From assembly GCF_010731855.1 (NCBI RefSeq), contig NZ_AP022620.1, forward strand, positions 744,001 to 808,000: a DNA stretch of 64,000 bases, given 5' to 3'. Source of the DNA: Mycolicibacterium anyangense. Lineage in GTDB: Bacteria; Actinomycetota; Actinomycetes; Mycobacteriales; Mycobacteriaceae. Both the position numbers and the translations under genes were made by a program. Shown piece after piece: positions 27,269 through 36,587 of this stretch (its first letter is position 1; each line of letters begins with the position of its first letter). The notes beneath the pieces were generated by a model. It had not been told where the DNA came from. It was given only the letters and a program-made list of their open reading frames with translations, and did not search any database.

Positions 27269-28632
27269 CAACTCCGTCCTATTGCATTGTCGGGGGCGGT
27301 ATTTCGGGTTTGGTCGCCGCCTATCGCATCCGCGCCGCCGTCGGTCCGGACGCCACCATCACGCTGTTCGACCCGGCCGACCGGCTCGGTGGCATCTTGC
27401 GCACCGAGCGGATCGGCGGCCAGGTCATGGACATCGGCGCCGAGGCGTTCGTCGCGCGCCGTCCCGAGGTGCCTGCGCTGCTGGCCGAGCTGGGCCTGGC
27501 GGCCCGCCAGGTCAGCACCACCGGGGTACGTCCGACGATCTTCAGCCAGGGACGGATCCATCCGCTGCCGCCGGACACGGTCAACGGCATTCCGACCTCG
27601 GCGGCCTCGGTGGCCGGTCTGGTCGACGACGCGACCATCGCCCAGATGGCTGCCGAACCCCATCGGCTGTTGTCCTGGCAGGCCGGTGCCGATCCCGCGG
27701 TGGGTGCGGTGGTGGCCGACCGGTTCGGCGAGCAGGTCGTGGCCCGCTCGGTCGATCCCATGCTGTCCGGGGTGTACGCCGGATCGGCGGCAACCATCGG
27801 CATCCGCGCGGCGGCGCCGACCATCGCCGCCGCCCTCGACGCCGGCGCGACCAGCCTCACCGAGGCGGCCCGCCGCGCCCTGCCCGCCGGCAGCCCTGGG
27901 CCGGTGTTCGGCGCCATCGACGGCGGATACCAGGTGCTGCTCGACGCGCTGATCCAGCGCAGCGGGTTGCAGTGGGTGCAGGCGGCGGTCAGCCGGATCG
28001 CCGCCGACGGCGCGGGCTGGTCGCTGCGTGACGACGAGGGCACGCACTGGCATGCCGACGCCGTGGTGGTGGCTGTGCCGGTGCCGCGGTTGGCCGCGCT
28101 GATCGGTGACATCGCACCCCGCACGGCCGCGGTGGCCGCCCGGATCCCGGTCGCCTCGGCCGCGGTCCTCGCGATGGCCGCGCCCGGGGGCACCCCGTTC
28201 CCACCGCAGTCCGGGGTGCTGGTGGCCAGCGGAGAACAGTTGCACACCAAGGCAATAACGTTGTCGAGCCGCAAATGGGGTGCGCACGGGAACTGCGAGC
28301 TGCTGCGGATGTCGTTCGGCCGGTTCGCTGACGCCGAGAAGAATCCGGCGCGCGTCACCTCAGACGCCGAGCTGCAGGCATGGGCTCGAGCTGATCTCGA
28401 GACGGTGTTCGGCATCGACGTCGACCCGGTCGAGGTCCTGGTCCACCGCTGGCTCGACGCGATGCCGCAATACGGCCCCGGCCATGCCGCGCTGGCCGCC
28501 CAGCTGCGGGCCGATCTGCCGCCCACGCTGGCTCTGGCAGGCAACTATCTCGACGGCATCGGGGTGCCCGCCTGCCTCGCGGTCGCCGGCGCTGCCGCCG
28601 CGGCCGTGGTGGCTGCCACCACGCGCAGATAG
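27265..28632 (+). CDS. hemY: Coproporphyrinogen III / protoporphyrinogen oxidase (HemY/CgoX)
   Basis: A 455-residue FAD-dependent oxidase. The dinucleotide-binding motif [17 protein letters not shown] opens the protein, followed by [19 protein letters not shown], and [19 protein letters not shown] in the middle; the C-terminus [21 protein letters not shown] closes the FAD fold. In actinobacteria, which carry HemQ, this enzyme converts coproporphyrinogen III to coproporphyrin III. GTG start overlapping the hemE stop by 4 nt. Often annotated hemG in mycobacteria. Confidence 0.94.
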   Translation: MTTPSYCIVGGGISGLVAAYRIRAAVGPDATITLFDPADRLGGILRTERIGGQVMDIGAEAFVARRPEVPALLAELGLAARQVSTTGVRPTIFSQGRIHPLPPDTVNGIPTSAASVAGLVDDATIAQMAAEPHRLLSWQAGADPAVGAVVADRFGEQVVARSVDPMLSGVYAGSAATIGIRAAAPTIAAALDAGATSLTEAARRALPAGSPGPVFGAIDGGYQVLLDALIQRSGLQWVQAAVSRIAADGAGWSLRDDEGTHWHADAVVVAVPVPRLAALIGDIAPRTAAVAARIPVASAAVLAMAAPGGTPFPPQSGVLVASGEQLHTKAITLSSRKWGAHGNCELLRMSFGRFADAEKNPARVTSDAELQAWARADLETVFGIDVDPVEVLVHRWLDAMPQYGPGHAALAAQLRADLPPTLALAGNYLDGIGVPACLAVAGAAAAAVVAATTRR

Positions 28633-28661
28633 CCACCGGCCCGCGTGGCACGATGGATGCC

Positions 28662-29366
28662 ATGGCACGACTGGACTACGACGAGCTCAACGCCACGATC
28701 CGATACGTCATGTTCTCGGCGTTCGCCGTGGAACCCGGGGCGCTGGGCTATGACGACGACGCCCGCGCCGCCGTCGTCGACGAGACCGCCACCTTCCTCA
28801 AGCAGCAGGAGGAGAGCGGGGTCGTGTTCCGCGGCATCTATGACGTGGCCGGCATGCGCGCCGACGCCGACTTCCTGTTCTGGACCCACGCCGAGCGGAT
28901 CGAATCGCTGCAGGCCACCTACAGCGATTTCCGTCGCACCACCACGCTGGGGCGGGCCAGCAGGCCCACCTGGAGCAGCGTGGCACTGCACCGCCCGGCG
29001 GAGTTCAACAAGAGCCACGTCCCGGCGTTCCTCGCCGGCGAGGAGCCCGGCAACTACGTGTGTGTCTACCCGTTCGTCCGGTCGCTGGACTGGTACCTGC
29101 TGCCCGACGAGGAGCGTCGCAAGATGCTCGCCGACCACGGGATGGCCGCCCGCGGATACAAGGACGTCCGCGCCAACACCGTTCCCGCGTTCGCGCTCGG
29201 CGACTACGAGTGGATCCTGGCGTTCGAGGCCCCTGAGCTGCACCGCATCGTCGATCTGATGCGTGATCTGCGGGCCACCGAAGCCCGCAGGCACGTGCGC
29301 GAGGAGATCCCCTTCTTCACCGGCCCGCGGGTCGGCGTGGAGGAACTGGTCGCCAAGCTGCCCTGA
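28662..29366 (+). CDS. hemQ: Coproheme decarboxylase HemQ (ChdC), chlorite-dismutase family
   Basis: A 234-residue protein of the chlorite-dismutase fold. It contains [62 protein letters not shown], and [20 protein letters not shown] with the catalytic tyrosine of ChdC, followed by [26 protein letters not shown], whose histidine is the proximal heme ligand position. It converts coproheme to heme b using peroxide. The ATG at 28662 (MARLDYDEL) matches the M. tuberculosis start; one at 28653 is three codons upstream. It ends 85 nt before the first GGDEF-EAL gene. Confidence 0.95.
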   Translation: MARLDYDELNATIRYVMFSAFAVEPGALGYDDDARAAVVDETATFLKQQEESGVVFRGIYDVAGMRADADFLFWTHAERIESLQATYSDFRRTTTLGRASRPTWSSVALHRPAEFNKSHVPAFLAGEEPGNYVCVYPFVRSLDWYLLPDEERRKMLADHGMAARGYKDVRANTVPAFALGDYEWILAFEAPELHRIVDLMRDLRATEARRHVREEIPFFTGPRVGVEELVAKLP

Positions 29367-29451
29367 AGCCCCGCCCGGAGCGCCCCACCTGGATAGCATT
29401 TTTTCCGACGATCATTTTTCGGCAAGAAGTGCCACGACGATCGGGGGCCGG

Positions 29452-31806
29452 GTGGGTCGACCTCAGGTGACACCGAGGGTGGGGATGAGCGCGGCCGTTG
29501 CCGGCCTCGTGGTCCTCGGCTACCTCGGCTGGCTGATGTCCCTGCGTCCGGCGTCGGAGCTGCTGTCACTGATTCTGGATTCGGACACGCTGCTGGTCGT
29601 GGTCGCCGCGGCGGCGGCGTTCGCCTCGGCGGTCACCGCCCGCGTCACCGGGGGCCGGGTTCGAGCCGCGTGGCTGTCGATGACCGCCGGTCTGACCGGA
29701 TTCACCGTCGGTGCCGCGATCTGGCGGTACTACCAGGTGAGCGGCAACCAAGCCCCCTTCCCGTCGGTGGCCGATATCGCCTATCTGATCCTGCCGGTGA
29801 TGACGGCCATCGCCCTGGTTCTGCTGGCCACCGGGCTGTCCCGGACCTCGCGCACGCGTCTGATCCTCGACGGACTCATCGTCGCGGCGTCGTTCACCAT
29901 CGTGGCGTGGGTGCTGGTGCTCGAGGAAGTGGTCGAGGCCGAGCGGGTCAACGAGGTCAAGATCGCGGTATCCCTGAGCTATCCGGTGCTCGACGCCGCC
30001 GTTCTGACCGTCGCCGTGTTGGTGTTGGCCAGGGCCCTGCCGGGCCAGCGGCGCACGCTGGCCTTGTTGGCGCTGGCCACGAGTTGCATCGCCATCTCGG
30101 ACGGCGCCTTCGTGTATCTGGCTGCCACCCAACGTCATTCACAATTCGAGGTGATCGATCTGGGATGGCTGGCCGGGCTGGCCTTGATGATCGCGGCGGC
30201 CGTCGCCGGGCGGGACTTCGCGGTACGGGATACCGTTGCGGCCCAGCCGCCTTCAGCGGCTTCGGTGTGGCTGCCGTTCGTCCCGGTGGTGGCGGCGAGT
30301 GTGGCGGCGCTGCTGGTGCCGCCGGAGCTGATCAGGACGCCGCCGATCATGGTGCCCAGCATCGTGCTCGTCATCGCCTTCTTGACCCGTCAGCTCCTGA
30401 CGATGAGTGAGAACCGCAGACTTCTCGGGGCGGTTGCCGAACAGGCGCTGCGTGATCCACTGACCGGTGTCGGTAACCGCATCGTGTTCGGTGACCATCT
30501 CAACCACGCCATGCAGATGCGTCAGCGCGACGGTCTGACCGTGGGGGTGCTGGCGATGGACCTCGATGACTTCAAAGTGGTCAACGACACCCTCGGCCAT
30601 CCGGCCGGTGACGAACTGCTCAGCCTGGTCGCCGAGCGCATCCTGGGCTGTGTCCGCGACGGCGACACGGTGGCGCGCCTGGGTGGCGACGAGTTCGCGG
30701 TGCTGCTCGAGGGGCGCGACGACAAGACCCAGCTGATCGCCCACCGGGTGGTGGAGGCCTTCGACCGGCCGTTCGTGGTCGACGGCCAAGAGCTGCTGGT
30801 GCGGCCCAGTGCCGGGCTGGCCATCGCCGACACCGAGGACCCCGACGTGACGGCCCTGGACCTGCTCAAGCGCTCCGATATCGCCATGTACCGGGCCAAG
30901 CGCACCCGCACCGGCGGTGTGCACACCTTCAACGCCGAGATGCTGCTGGCCGAGTCGCCCGACAGCAACCTGTTCGGCAAGCCGGCGCCGGCCAACCGTG
31001 GCCGCGGCGCCGAAGCCGTCCGGCTGCTCGGCGAATTGCGGCAGGCCATCGACCATTTCGAGCTGACCCTGGTCTACCAGCCCAAGTTCGACCTGCGTAC
31101 CGGGGTGATCGTGGGTGTCGAGGCGCTGGTGCGCTGGCCGCATCCCGAGCGGGGCGTGCTGGCACCCGATCAGTTCCTTCCTCTGGTCCGCCGATACGGG
31201 CTGATGGGCCGCGTCAACGATGTCGTCGTCAACAAGGCGCTCGACGACGTCGTCGAGTGGCGTACCGCAGGCATTCCCACGACTATCGCCATCAACCTGT
31301 TCGCGCCGTCGATGGCCGACCTGCGGCTGCCGGACACGATCAGTCTGGCTCTGGGCAACCGCGACCTTGATCCGTCCATCTTGACCGTCGAGATCACCGA
31401 GGATCTCTTCCTGGACAACATGGAACGGACCAAGCTCGTCCTGGCTCGCCTGCGTGAGCGCGGGGTCCGCATCGCCATCGACGACTTCGGCAGCGGCTAT
31501 TCGGCGTTGTCCTACATGCGCGAGCTGACCGTCGACGAAGTCAAACTCGACCGGCACTTCATCGCCCCGATGCTGGGCGACCCACGGGCGGCGGCGGTGG
31601 TACGAGCCGTCATCGATCTGGCCGCCGAACTGGGTCTGTCCATCGTCGCCGAGGGTATCGAGAACGGGCAGACCGCCGGCTGGCTGCGCGAGCACGGATG
31701 CAGCATCGGCCAAGGTTTTTTCCTGAGCCCGCCGGTGTCCTCGAAGGAGGTGATCGACCTGTTCCGCCGGTCCGCGGTCCACACTCTGGCGCGCACCCTT
31801 CGCTAA
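29452..31806 (+). CDS. Membrane GGDEF-EAL protein, copy 1 of 5
   Basis: A protein of about 784 residues predicted to make and break cyclic-di-GMP. Residues 1 to about 310 hold roughly ten hydrophobic helices and no PAS or HAMP domain. A short helix (TMSENRRLLGAVAEQALRDPLTG) leads into GGDEF: LGGDEFAVLL is intact, with the inhibitory-site RDGD five residues before it. The EAL domain keeps VEALVRW, INLFAPSM, EITEDLF, IDDFGSGYSAL, VKLDRHF, AEGIE and IGQGFF, so both activities look possible. The start is uncertain: GTG at 29452, GTG at 29467 or ATG at 29485. Its membrane part is closer to copy 5 (RLILDGLIVAASF, RALPGQRR) than to copies 2-4. Confidence 0.9.
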   Translation: MGRPQVTPRVGMSAAVAGLVVLGYLGWLMSLRPASELLSLILDSDTLLVVVAAAAAFASAVTARVTGGRVRAAWLSMTAGLTGFTVGAAIWRYYQVSGNQAPFPSVADIAYLILPVMTAIALVLLATGLSRTSRTRLILDGLIVAASFTIVAWVLVLEEVVEAERVNEVKIAVSLSYPVLDAAVLTVAVLVLARALPGQRRTLALLALATSCIAISDGAFVYLAATQRHSQFEVIDLGWLAGLALMIAAAVAGRDFAVRDTVAAQPPSAASVWLPFVPVVAASVAALLVPPELIRTPPIMVPSIVLVIAFLTRQLLTMSENRRLLGAVAEQALRDPLTGVGNRIVFGDHLNHAMQMRQRDGLTVGVLAMDLDDFKVVNDTLGHPAGDELLSLVAERILGCVRDGDTVARLGGDEFAVLLEGRDDKTQLIAHRVVEAFDRPFVVDGQELLVRPSAGLAIADTEDPDVTALDLLKRSDIAMYRAKRTRTGGVHTFNAEMLLAESPDSNLFGKPAPANRGRGAEAVRLLGELRQAIDHFELTLVYQPKFDLRTGVIVGVEALVRWPHPERGVLAPDQFLPLVRRYGLMGRVNDVVVNKALDDVVEWRTAGIPTTIAINLFAPSMADLRLPDTISLALGNRDLDPSILTVEITEDLFLDNMERTKLVLARLRERGVRIAIDDFGSGYSALSYMRELTVDEVKLDRHFIAPMLGDPRAAAVVRAVIDLAAELGLSIVAEGIENGQTAGWLREHGCSIGQGFFLSPPVSSKEVIDLFRRSAVHTLARTLR

Positions 31807-31872
31807 ACTTCCGCCAGCGTCAATATTTGTCCGCCTGTCCAGTCGGGAGGTGCCGTGCCCAGGGCTGCGCAT
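31804..31872 (+). repeat. Duplicated leader, copy A (start of GGDEF-EAL copy 2)
   Basis: The stop codon and following bases of copy 1 (TAAACTTCCGCC) and the first 18 coding bases of copy 2 (GTGCCCAGGGCTGCGCAT) recur at the junction of copies 2 and 3 with one change in 30 bases. The sequence between them differs. TAAACT also fits a -10 hexamer. Confidence 0.7.
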
Positions 31873-34200
31873 CTGGCCGTCGCCGCCGGCGTCTTCTTCC
31901 TCGCCTTCGCCGTCTGGCTCGTGGGCGGGCTGTCTGACGGCACCACGCTCGTGGCGGTCTCCGACATCGCGATGCTGCTGTTCGTGGTGCCCGCGGTCGT
32001 GTTCAGCGCGTTGGCCGCGCGAGCCTCGGCCGGCCGGGTACGGCTGGCCTGGGCGGCGCTGACCGTCGGCGTGCTCAGCTGGGGGATCGGCGAGGCGTTG
32101 TGGACCTACTACGAGCTGGTCGCGCACAAAAGCCCGTTCCCGTCCCCGGCCGACGCCGCCTACCTGGTCTTCCCCGTTGCCGCATGTGTCGGTCTGCTGG
32201 TCTTGCCCGGCGAGCAAACCGGACCGTTTCGCAGTCGGGCGTTGCTGGACGGGCTCATCGTGGCGGCCGCGCTGTTCCTGGTCGGCTGGGTGACGGTCCT
32301 GGGACCGCTGTACGCCAGCGGTGGCAGAGTGGAGCGGCTTGCGTTCGTCGTCGCGATCGCCTACCCGCTCTCCGATGTCGTCGTGTTGACCATGGCCACC
32401 GTCGTCCTGGTCCGCTCGGGAGCTCGCGACCGGCTCCCGCTGACTTTGGTGACCGTCGGTGTGGCATGTATTGCGCTGTCGGACAGTACCTTTGCCTACT
32501 TGGCGTCCAAGGGGCAGTACAGCAGCGGCCGCGCCCCGGACATCGGCTGGGTGGCGGGTCTGCTGTTCATCACGGTCGCCGCAGTGACCGCCATGCAGAC
32601 CACCCGGGAGAACCGCGAGGCGCAGGAACTTCCGAGCTGGGCCTCGATCTGGCTGCCCTACGTGCCGGTGCTGCTGGCCGGTGTCGTCGCGGCGGCCAAC
32701 CCGCCTGATCTGTTCCGGAACCGGATGGTCTTGGCAGTGGCCGGGCTGTTGGTGGTTGCGGTTCTGGTGCGGCAGTTCCTGGCGGTCAGTGAGAATCGGA
32801 TGCTGGTCGCCGCGGTGACCGAGCAGGCCCTGCGAGATCCGCTGACCGGCCTGGCCAACCGGTCCCGCTTCGACGACCGGCTGGATCACGCGATGCGGAT
32901 GCGTCAGCGCGACGGCTCCTCGGTCGGCGTGATCTCCCTGGACCTCAACGACTTCAAGCTGGTCAACGACAACCTCGGTCATTCCGTCGGTGATGAACTG
33001 CTCATCGGTGTCGCGGACCGACTTCGCGGCGCGGTCCGATCGGTCGACACCGTCGCCCGGCCTGGCGGTGACGAGTTCTGCCTGCTGGTGTCGGGGGGTG
33101 CCGACGCCCCGCACGTGGTGGCCGACCGGGTGGCCCGAGCGTTCGACCAGCCGTTCATGATCGCCGGTCATGAACTGCCGATGCGGCCCAGCATCGGACT
33201 GGCGATCGCCGGGGCAGGTGAGCCGGCGCTGAGCGCCGACGAGGTGATGACGCGCGCCGACACGGCGATGTATGCGGCCAAGCGTAGCGGCAACCGCGGC
33301 GTGCTGACCTATGACCCGCAGATGCAGCTCAGCGCGGAGGCCGACGACGGGCAGATGTTCGTCCCCGCAGAGTCGGAATCCGTTGGAGTGGAGGCGATTG
33401 CGTTGCTGGGCGACTTTCGTGGCGCGCTCACCAATGCCGAGTTGGCCCTGGTCTATCAGCCCAAGTTCGATCTGCTCACCGAGCGCGTCGTCGGGGTGGA
33501 GGCATTGTTGCGCTGGAACCGGCCCGATGGCCGGGTGGTGACGCCGAAGGACTTCCTGCCGTTGGTCCACCGGCATGGACTCACCGCTCCGGTCACCGAG
33601 TTCGTGCTCAACCGCGCCCTCGACGACATGGTGTCCTGGCATGCGGCGTCGTTCGACATTCCGGTGTCGGTGAATCTGTTCGCCGCCTCGATGGCCAACC
33701 GGGGGATCCCGGCCCGGCTCACCGCAGCGCTGTCCGAGCGTGGCCTGGCTCCGGACACTTTGACGGTGGAAGTCACCGAGGACGTGTTCCTCGACAATGT
33801 CGAACGGACGCGTGCAGTGCTGGAAGATCTGCGCCGCAACGGTATTCGGATTGCAATCGACAACTTCGCCAGTGGTGACTCGGTGCTGCCGCTGTTGCGG
33901 GAGCTGCCGATCGACGAGGTCAAGCTCAATCGGCACTTCATCGCGCCGGTCGTGGACGACCCGCGGGCGGCGACGGTGGTACGTGCGCTGTTGGGCCTGG
34001 CCGACGGGCTGGGCCTGGCCGCGGTGGCCGAAGGGGTGGAGGACGCCGAGACCGAGACATGGCTTCGCGGCAATGGGTGCCGCCTGGCGCAGGGGCACTT
34101 CCTGAGCCCGCCATTGAGCACCCACGAGTTGCTGACATTGCTGAATCGGCGCGCCGCAGAGTGTGGCGAGACGCATACCGGCAGGGGTGTGCTCGGATAA
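31855..34200 (+). CDS. Membrane GGDEF-EAL protein, copy 2 of 5, with damaged EAL active site
   Basis: A 781-residue protein with about ten transmembrane helices (residues 6-310), then GGDEF at 404-408 (ARPGGDEF; inhibitory-site RSVD just before) and an EAL domain from about 530. The EAL triplet (549-551), VNLFAAS, EVTED and AEGVE are kept, but the metal-binding loop normally read as IDDFGSGYSAL has become IDNFASGDSVL (Asp to Asn at 670), and KLDR has become KLNR (Asn at 692). The phosphodiesterase is therefore probably weak or dead while the cyclase looks intact. GTG start with GGGAGG eight bases upstream, 48 nt after copy 1. Its opening sequence MPRAAHLAVAAG is nearly repeated in copy 3. Confidence 0.92.
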   Translation: MPRAAHLAVAAGVFFLAFAVWLVGGLSDGTTLVAVSDIAMLLFVVPAVVFSALAARASAGRVRLAWAALTVGVLSWGIGEALWTYYELVAHKSPFPSPADAAYLVFPVAACVGLLVLPGEQTGPFRSRALLDGLIVAAALFLVGWVTVLGPLYASGGRVERLAFVVAIAYPLSDVVVLTMATVVLVRSGARDRLPLTLVTVGVACIALSDSTFAYLASKGQYSSGRAPDIGWVAGLLFITVAAVTAMQTTRENREAQELPSWASIWLPYVPVLLAGVVAAANPPDLFRNRMVLAVAGLLVVAVLVRQFLAVSENRMLVAAVTEQALRDPLTGLANRSRFDDRLDHAMRMRQRDGSSVGVISLDLNDFKLVNDNLGHSVGDELLIGVADRLRGAVRSVDTVARPGGDEFCLLVSGGADAPHVVADRVARAFDQPFMIAGHELPMRPSIGLAIAGAGEPALSADEVMTRADTAMYAAKRSGNRGVLTYDPQMQLSAEADDGQMFVPAESESVGVEAIALLGDFRGALTNAELALVYQPKFDLLTERVVGVEALLRWNRPDGRVVTPKDFLPLVHRHGLTAPVTEFVLNRALDDMVSWHAASFDIPVSVNLFAASMANRGIPARLTAALSERGLAPDTLTVEVTEDVFLDNVERTRAVLEDLRRNGIRIAIDNFASGDSVLPLLRELPIDEVKLNRHFIAPVVDDPRAATVVRALLGLADGLGLAAVAEGVEDAETETWLRGNGCRLAQGHFLSPPLSTHELLTLLNRRAAECGETHTGRGVLG

Positions 34201-34268
34201 ACTTCTGCCGTCGTCTCACCCGCGGCGGCCTAGGGGAGGGGGGCGGTGTTGTGCCCAGGGCTGCGCAT
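34198..34268 (+). repeat. Duplicated leader, copy B (start of GGDEF-EAL copy 3)
   Basis: TAAACTTCTGCC at 34198 and GTGCCCAGGGCTGCGCAT at 34251 match the junction of copies 1 and 2 at 31804 and 31855. The shared ends around a diverged spacer mark a tandem duplication boundary. Confidence 0.7.
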
Positions 34269-36575
34269 GTAGCTGCCTTCTCCGGTGCGATGTTCCTCGC
34301 GTTCGTCGGCTGGATTCTCAGCGGGGTGTCCCAGGGCAAGCAGCTATCCGCCATCGATGACCTCGTCCTGCTCATCGTGACCATTCCGGCCGCCGTGTTC
34401 GCCGCGATCGCGGCGCGCTCGGCGCGCGGCCGCCTGCGGATGGCGTGGGTGGCAATGACGGTGGCATTGGTGGCGTGGGGGATCGGCGAGGCGATCTGGA
34501 CCTACTACGAACTTGTCCTCAACGAGGTGCCCTATCCGTCGGTGGCCGACGCCGCCTACCTGATGTTTCCGGTCGGGGCCTGCGCGGGATTGCTGTTGTT
34601 CCCCAGCGAACACGGCGGGCCGTTTCGCGGTCGGGTCTTCCTCGACGGACTGATCGTGGCCGGCTCGCTGTTTCTGGTCAGCTGGGTGACGATCCTGCAG
34701 CCGCTCTATGCTGCCGGCGGCACCGACCAAGTGGCGTTCGCGGTATCGCTGGCTTACCCGGTCTCCGATGTCGTCGTCCTGACGCTGGCTGCGGTCGTGC
34801 TGGTCCGTACCGGGCCGGAGCACCGGTTGACGTTGACCCTGCTCACCGTCGGGCTGGCGTGTATTGCGTTGTCGGACAGCTTGTTCACCTATCTCACCGC
34901 GAAGGACGAGTACGCCAGCGGGGATGTGATCGACATCGGGTGGGCGGCCGGCCTCCTGTTGATCGCGGTGGCCGCGGCGGCGAGCGGGCAGAGCACCCAC
35001 GAGCCCACCGAAGCGCCGGAACTGCCGGGGTGGGCCTCGATCTGGTTGCCGTATGCGCCGCTGCTGCTCGCCGGCATCATCGCTGCCGCGCAGCCGGTAC
35101 CGCTGCTGAAAACATCGCCGGTGGAGGTGGTGGCGGTACTGCTGGTGATCGCGGTGCTGGCCCGCCAGTTCCTGGCGGTCAGGGAGAACCGGCGCCTGCT
35201 GGCCACCGTCGCCCAGCAGGCCATGCGGGATCCGCTGACCGGTCTGGCCAACCGCGCGCTGTTCAGCGAGCGTCTCGACCACGCCATGCAACTTCGCCAG
35301 CGCGACGGGACCACCGTCAGCGTCGTGGCGGTGGACCTCAACGATTTCAAGCTGGTCAACGACAACCTCGGGCATCCCGTCGGGGACGATCTGCTGATCG
35401 GGGTGTCCAATCGGCTGATGAACTCGATCAGGGCCGGCGATACCGCCGCCCGCATCGGTGGCGACGAGTTCTCGGTCCTGGTCGAAGGTAGTGCCGACGC
35501 CGCGCATCTGGTTGCCCACCGGGTGGCGGAGTCCTTCGATCTGCCGTTCCGCATCGCCGATCACGAACTCCTGATGCGTCCCAGCATCGGCCTGGCGATC
35601 GCCGAACCTGACGAAGCCGCCCTCACCGCCGACGACCTGTTGATCCGCGCGGACGCCGCGATGTACGCCGCGAAACGGGCCCGCCTGCACGGGGTGCAGA
35701 CCTATCACCCCGAGATGCAACTGACCGCGCTGGCCGACGTGTTCGCTCAGCCGGCCGCGACGTCCGAACCCGGCGGGGTCGCGGCGATCCAGCTTCTCGG
35801 CGACCTGCGCCGGGCCATTGCCGACGGCATCTTGACGTTGGTGTATCAGCCCAAATTTGACCTGATCAGTGCGCGGATCGTCAGCGTGGAGGCGTTGTTG
35901 CGCTGGCCGCGGCCCGACGGCCCGGTACTGACCCCCGAGGAGTTTCTTCCGCTGGTTCGACGGCACGGACTGATGGGGACGATCACCGACTTCGTGCTCA
36001 ATCGTGCGCTCGACGACGCCAGAGCATGGCGGGCGGCGTCGGTCGGTCTGCCGATCGCGGTCAATCTGTTCGCGCCGTCATTGGCCAATCTCGGGATCCC
36101 GGCCACCATCGACCGGGCGCTGGCCGAACGTGGGCTTCCGCCTGAGGCGCTCACTGTCGAGATCACCGAGGATCTGTTCCTGGACAATCTGGAGCGCACC
36201 CAGAACGTTTTGGAAACCTTGCGGCACAACGGGATCCGGATTGCCATCGACGACTTCGGCAGCGGCTACTCGGCGTTGTCGTATCTGCGGGACCTGCCGA
36301 TCGACGAGGTCAAGCTGGATCGCACGTTCATCGCGCCCATCCTGGTCGACCAGCGCGCAGCGGCGGTGGTGCGTGCGGTGATCTCGCTGGCCGACGAGCT
36401 GGGCCTGACCACCGTCGCCGAGGGCATCGAGAACGCCGAGACGGTGGCGTGGCTGCGTGATCACGGCTGCCGCATCGGGCAGGGTTTCTACCTCAGTCCG
36501 CCAGTGGATGCGGCGACGCTGGTGGCCTTGGTGGCCGGCACATCGCCCTCCGGCAGCGGCACACTCGATTCGTAG
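34251..36575 (+). CDS. Membrane GGDEF-EAL protein, copy 3 of 5
   Basis: A 774-residue protein of the same build as copy 2: about ten hydrophobic helices (AAHVAAFSGAMFLAFVGWIL first), the conserved membrane motifs WTYYELV and FRGRVFLDGLIVAGSLFLVSWV, then IGGDEFSVLV with inhibitory-site RAGD, and a complete EAL set (VEALLRW, VNLFAPSL, EITEDLF, IDDFGSGYSAL, VKLDRTF, AEGIE, IGQGFY). Both activities are possible. The GTG at 34251 has a purine-rich GGGGAGGGGGG upstream and matches the start of copy 2; the frame stays open for 64 codons before it, inside the end of copy 2, but this is not homologous. It ends 12 nt before copy 4, so they are probably co-transcribed. Confidence 0.92.
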   Translation: MPRAAHVAAFSGAMFLAFVGWILSGVSQGKQLSAIDDLVLLIVTIPAAVFAAIAARSARGRLRMAWVAMTVALVAWGIGEAIWTYYELVLNEVPYPSVADAAYLMFPVGACAGLLLFPSEHGGPFRGRVFLDGLIVAGSLFLVSWVTILQPLYAAGGTDQVAFAVSLAYPVSDVVVLTLAAVVLVRTGPEHRLTLTLLTVGLACIALSDSLFTYLTAKDEYASGDVIDIGWAAGLLLIAVAAAASGQSTHEPTEAPELPGWASIWLPYAPLLLAGIIAAAQPVPLLKTSPVEVVAVLLVIAVLARQFLAVRENRRLLATVAQQAMRDPLTGLANRALFSERLDHAMQLRQRDGTTVSVVAVDLNDFKLVNDNLGHPVGDDLLIGVSNRLMNSIRAGDTAARIGGDEFSVLVEGSADAAHLVAHRVAESFDLPFRIADHELLMRPSIGLAIAEPDEAALTADDLLIRADAAMYAAKRARLHGVQTYHPEMQLTALADVFAQPAATSEPGGVAAIQLLGDLRRAIADGILTLVYQPKFDLISARIVSVEALLRWPRPDGPVLTPEEFLPLVRRHGLMGTITDFVLNRALDDARAWRAASVGLPIAVNLFAPSLANLGIPATIDRALAERGLPPEALTVEITEDLFLDNLERTQNVLETLRHNGIRIAIDDFGSGYSALSYLRDLPIDEVKLDRTFIAPILVDQRAAAVVRAVISLADELGLTTVAEGIENAETVAWLRDHGCRIGQGFYLSPPVDAATLVALVAGTSPSGSGTLDS

Positions 36576-36587
36576 GAGGATTCTGGA

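Noticed and set aside
30253..34176. A 1307-codon open frame antisense to GGDEF-EAL copies 1 and 2
   Set aside because: It mirrors two real genes on the other strand. Its composition (many His, Gln, Arg, Asp) is that of high-GC shadow frames, and it has no domain resemblance.
34059..34250. N-terminal extension of GGDEF-EAL copy 3
   Set aside because: The 64 extra codons overlap the end of copy 2 in another frame, and copy 2 starts at the homologous GTG.
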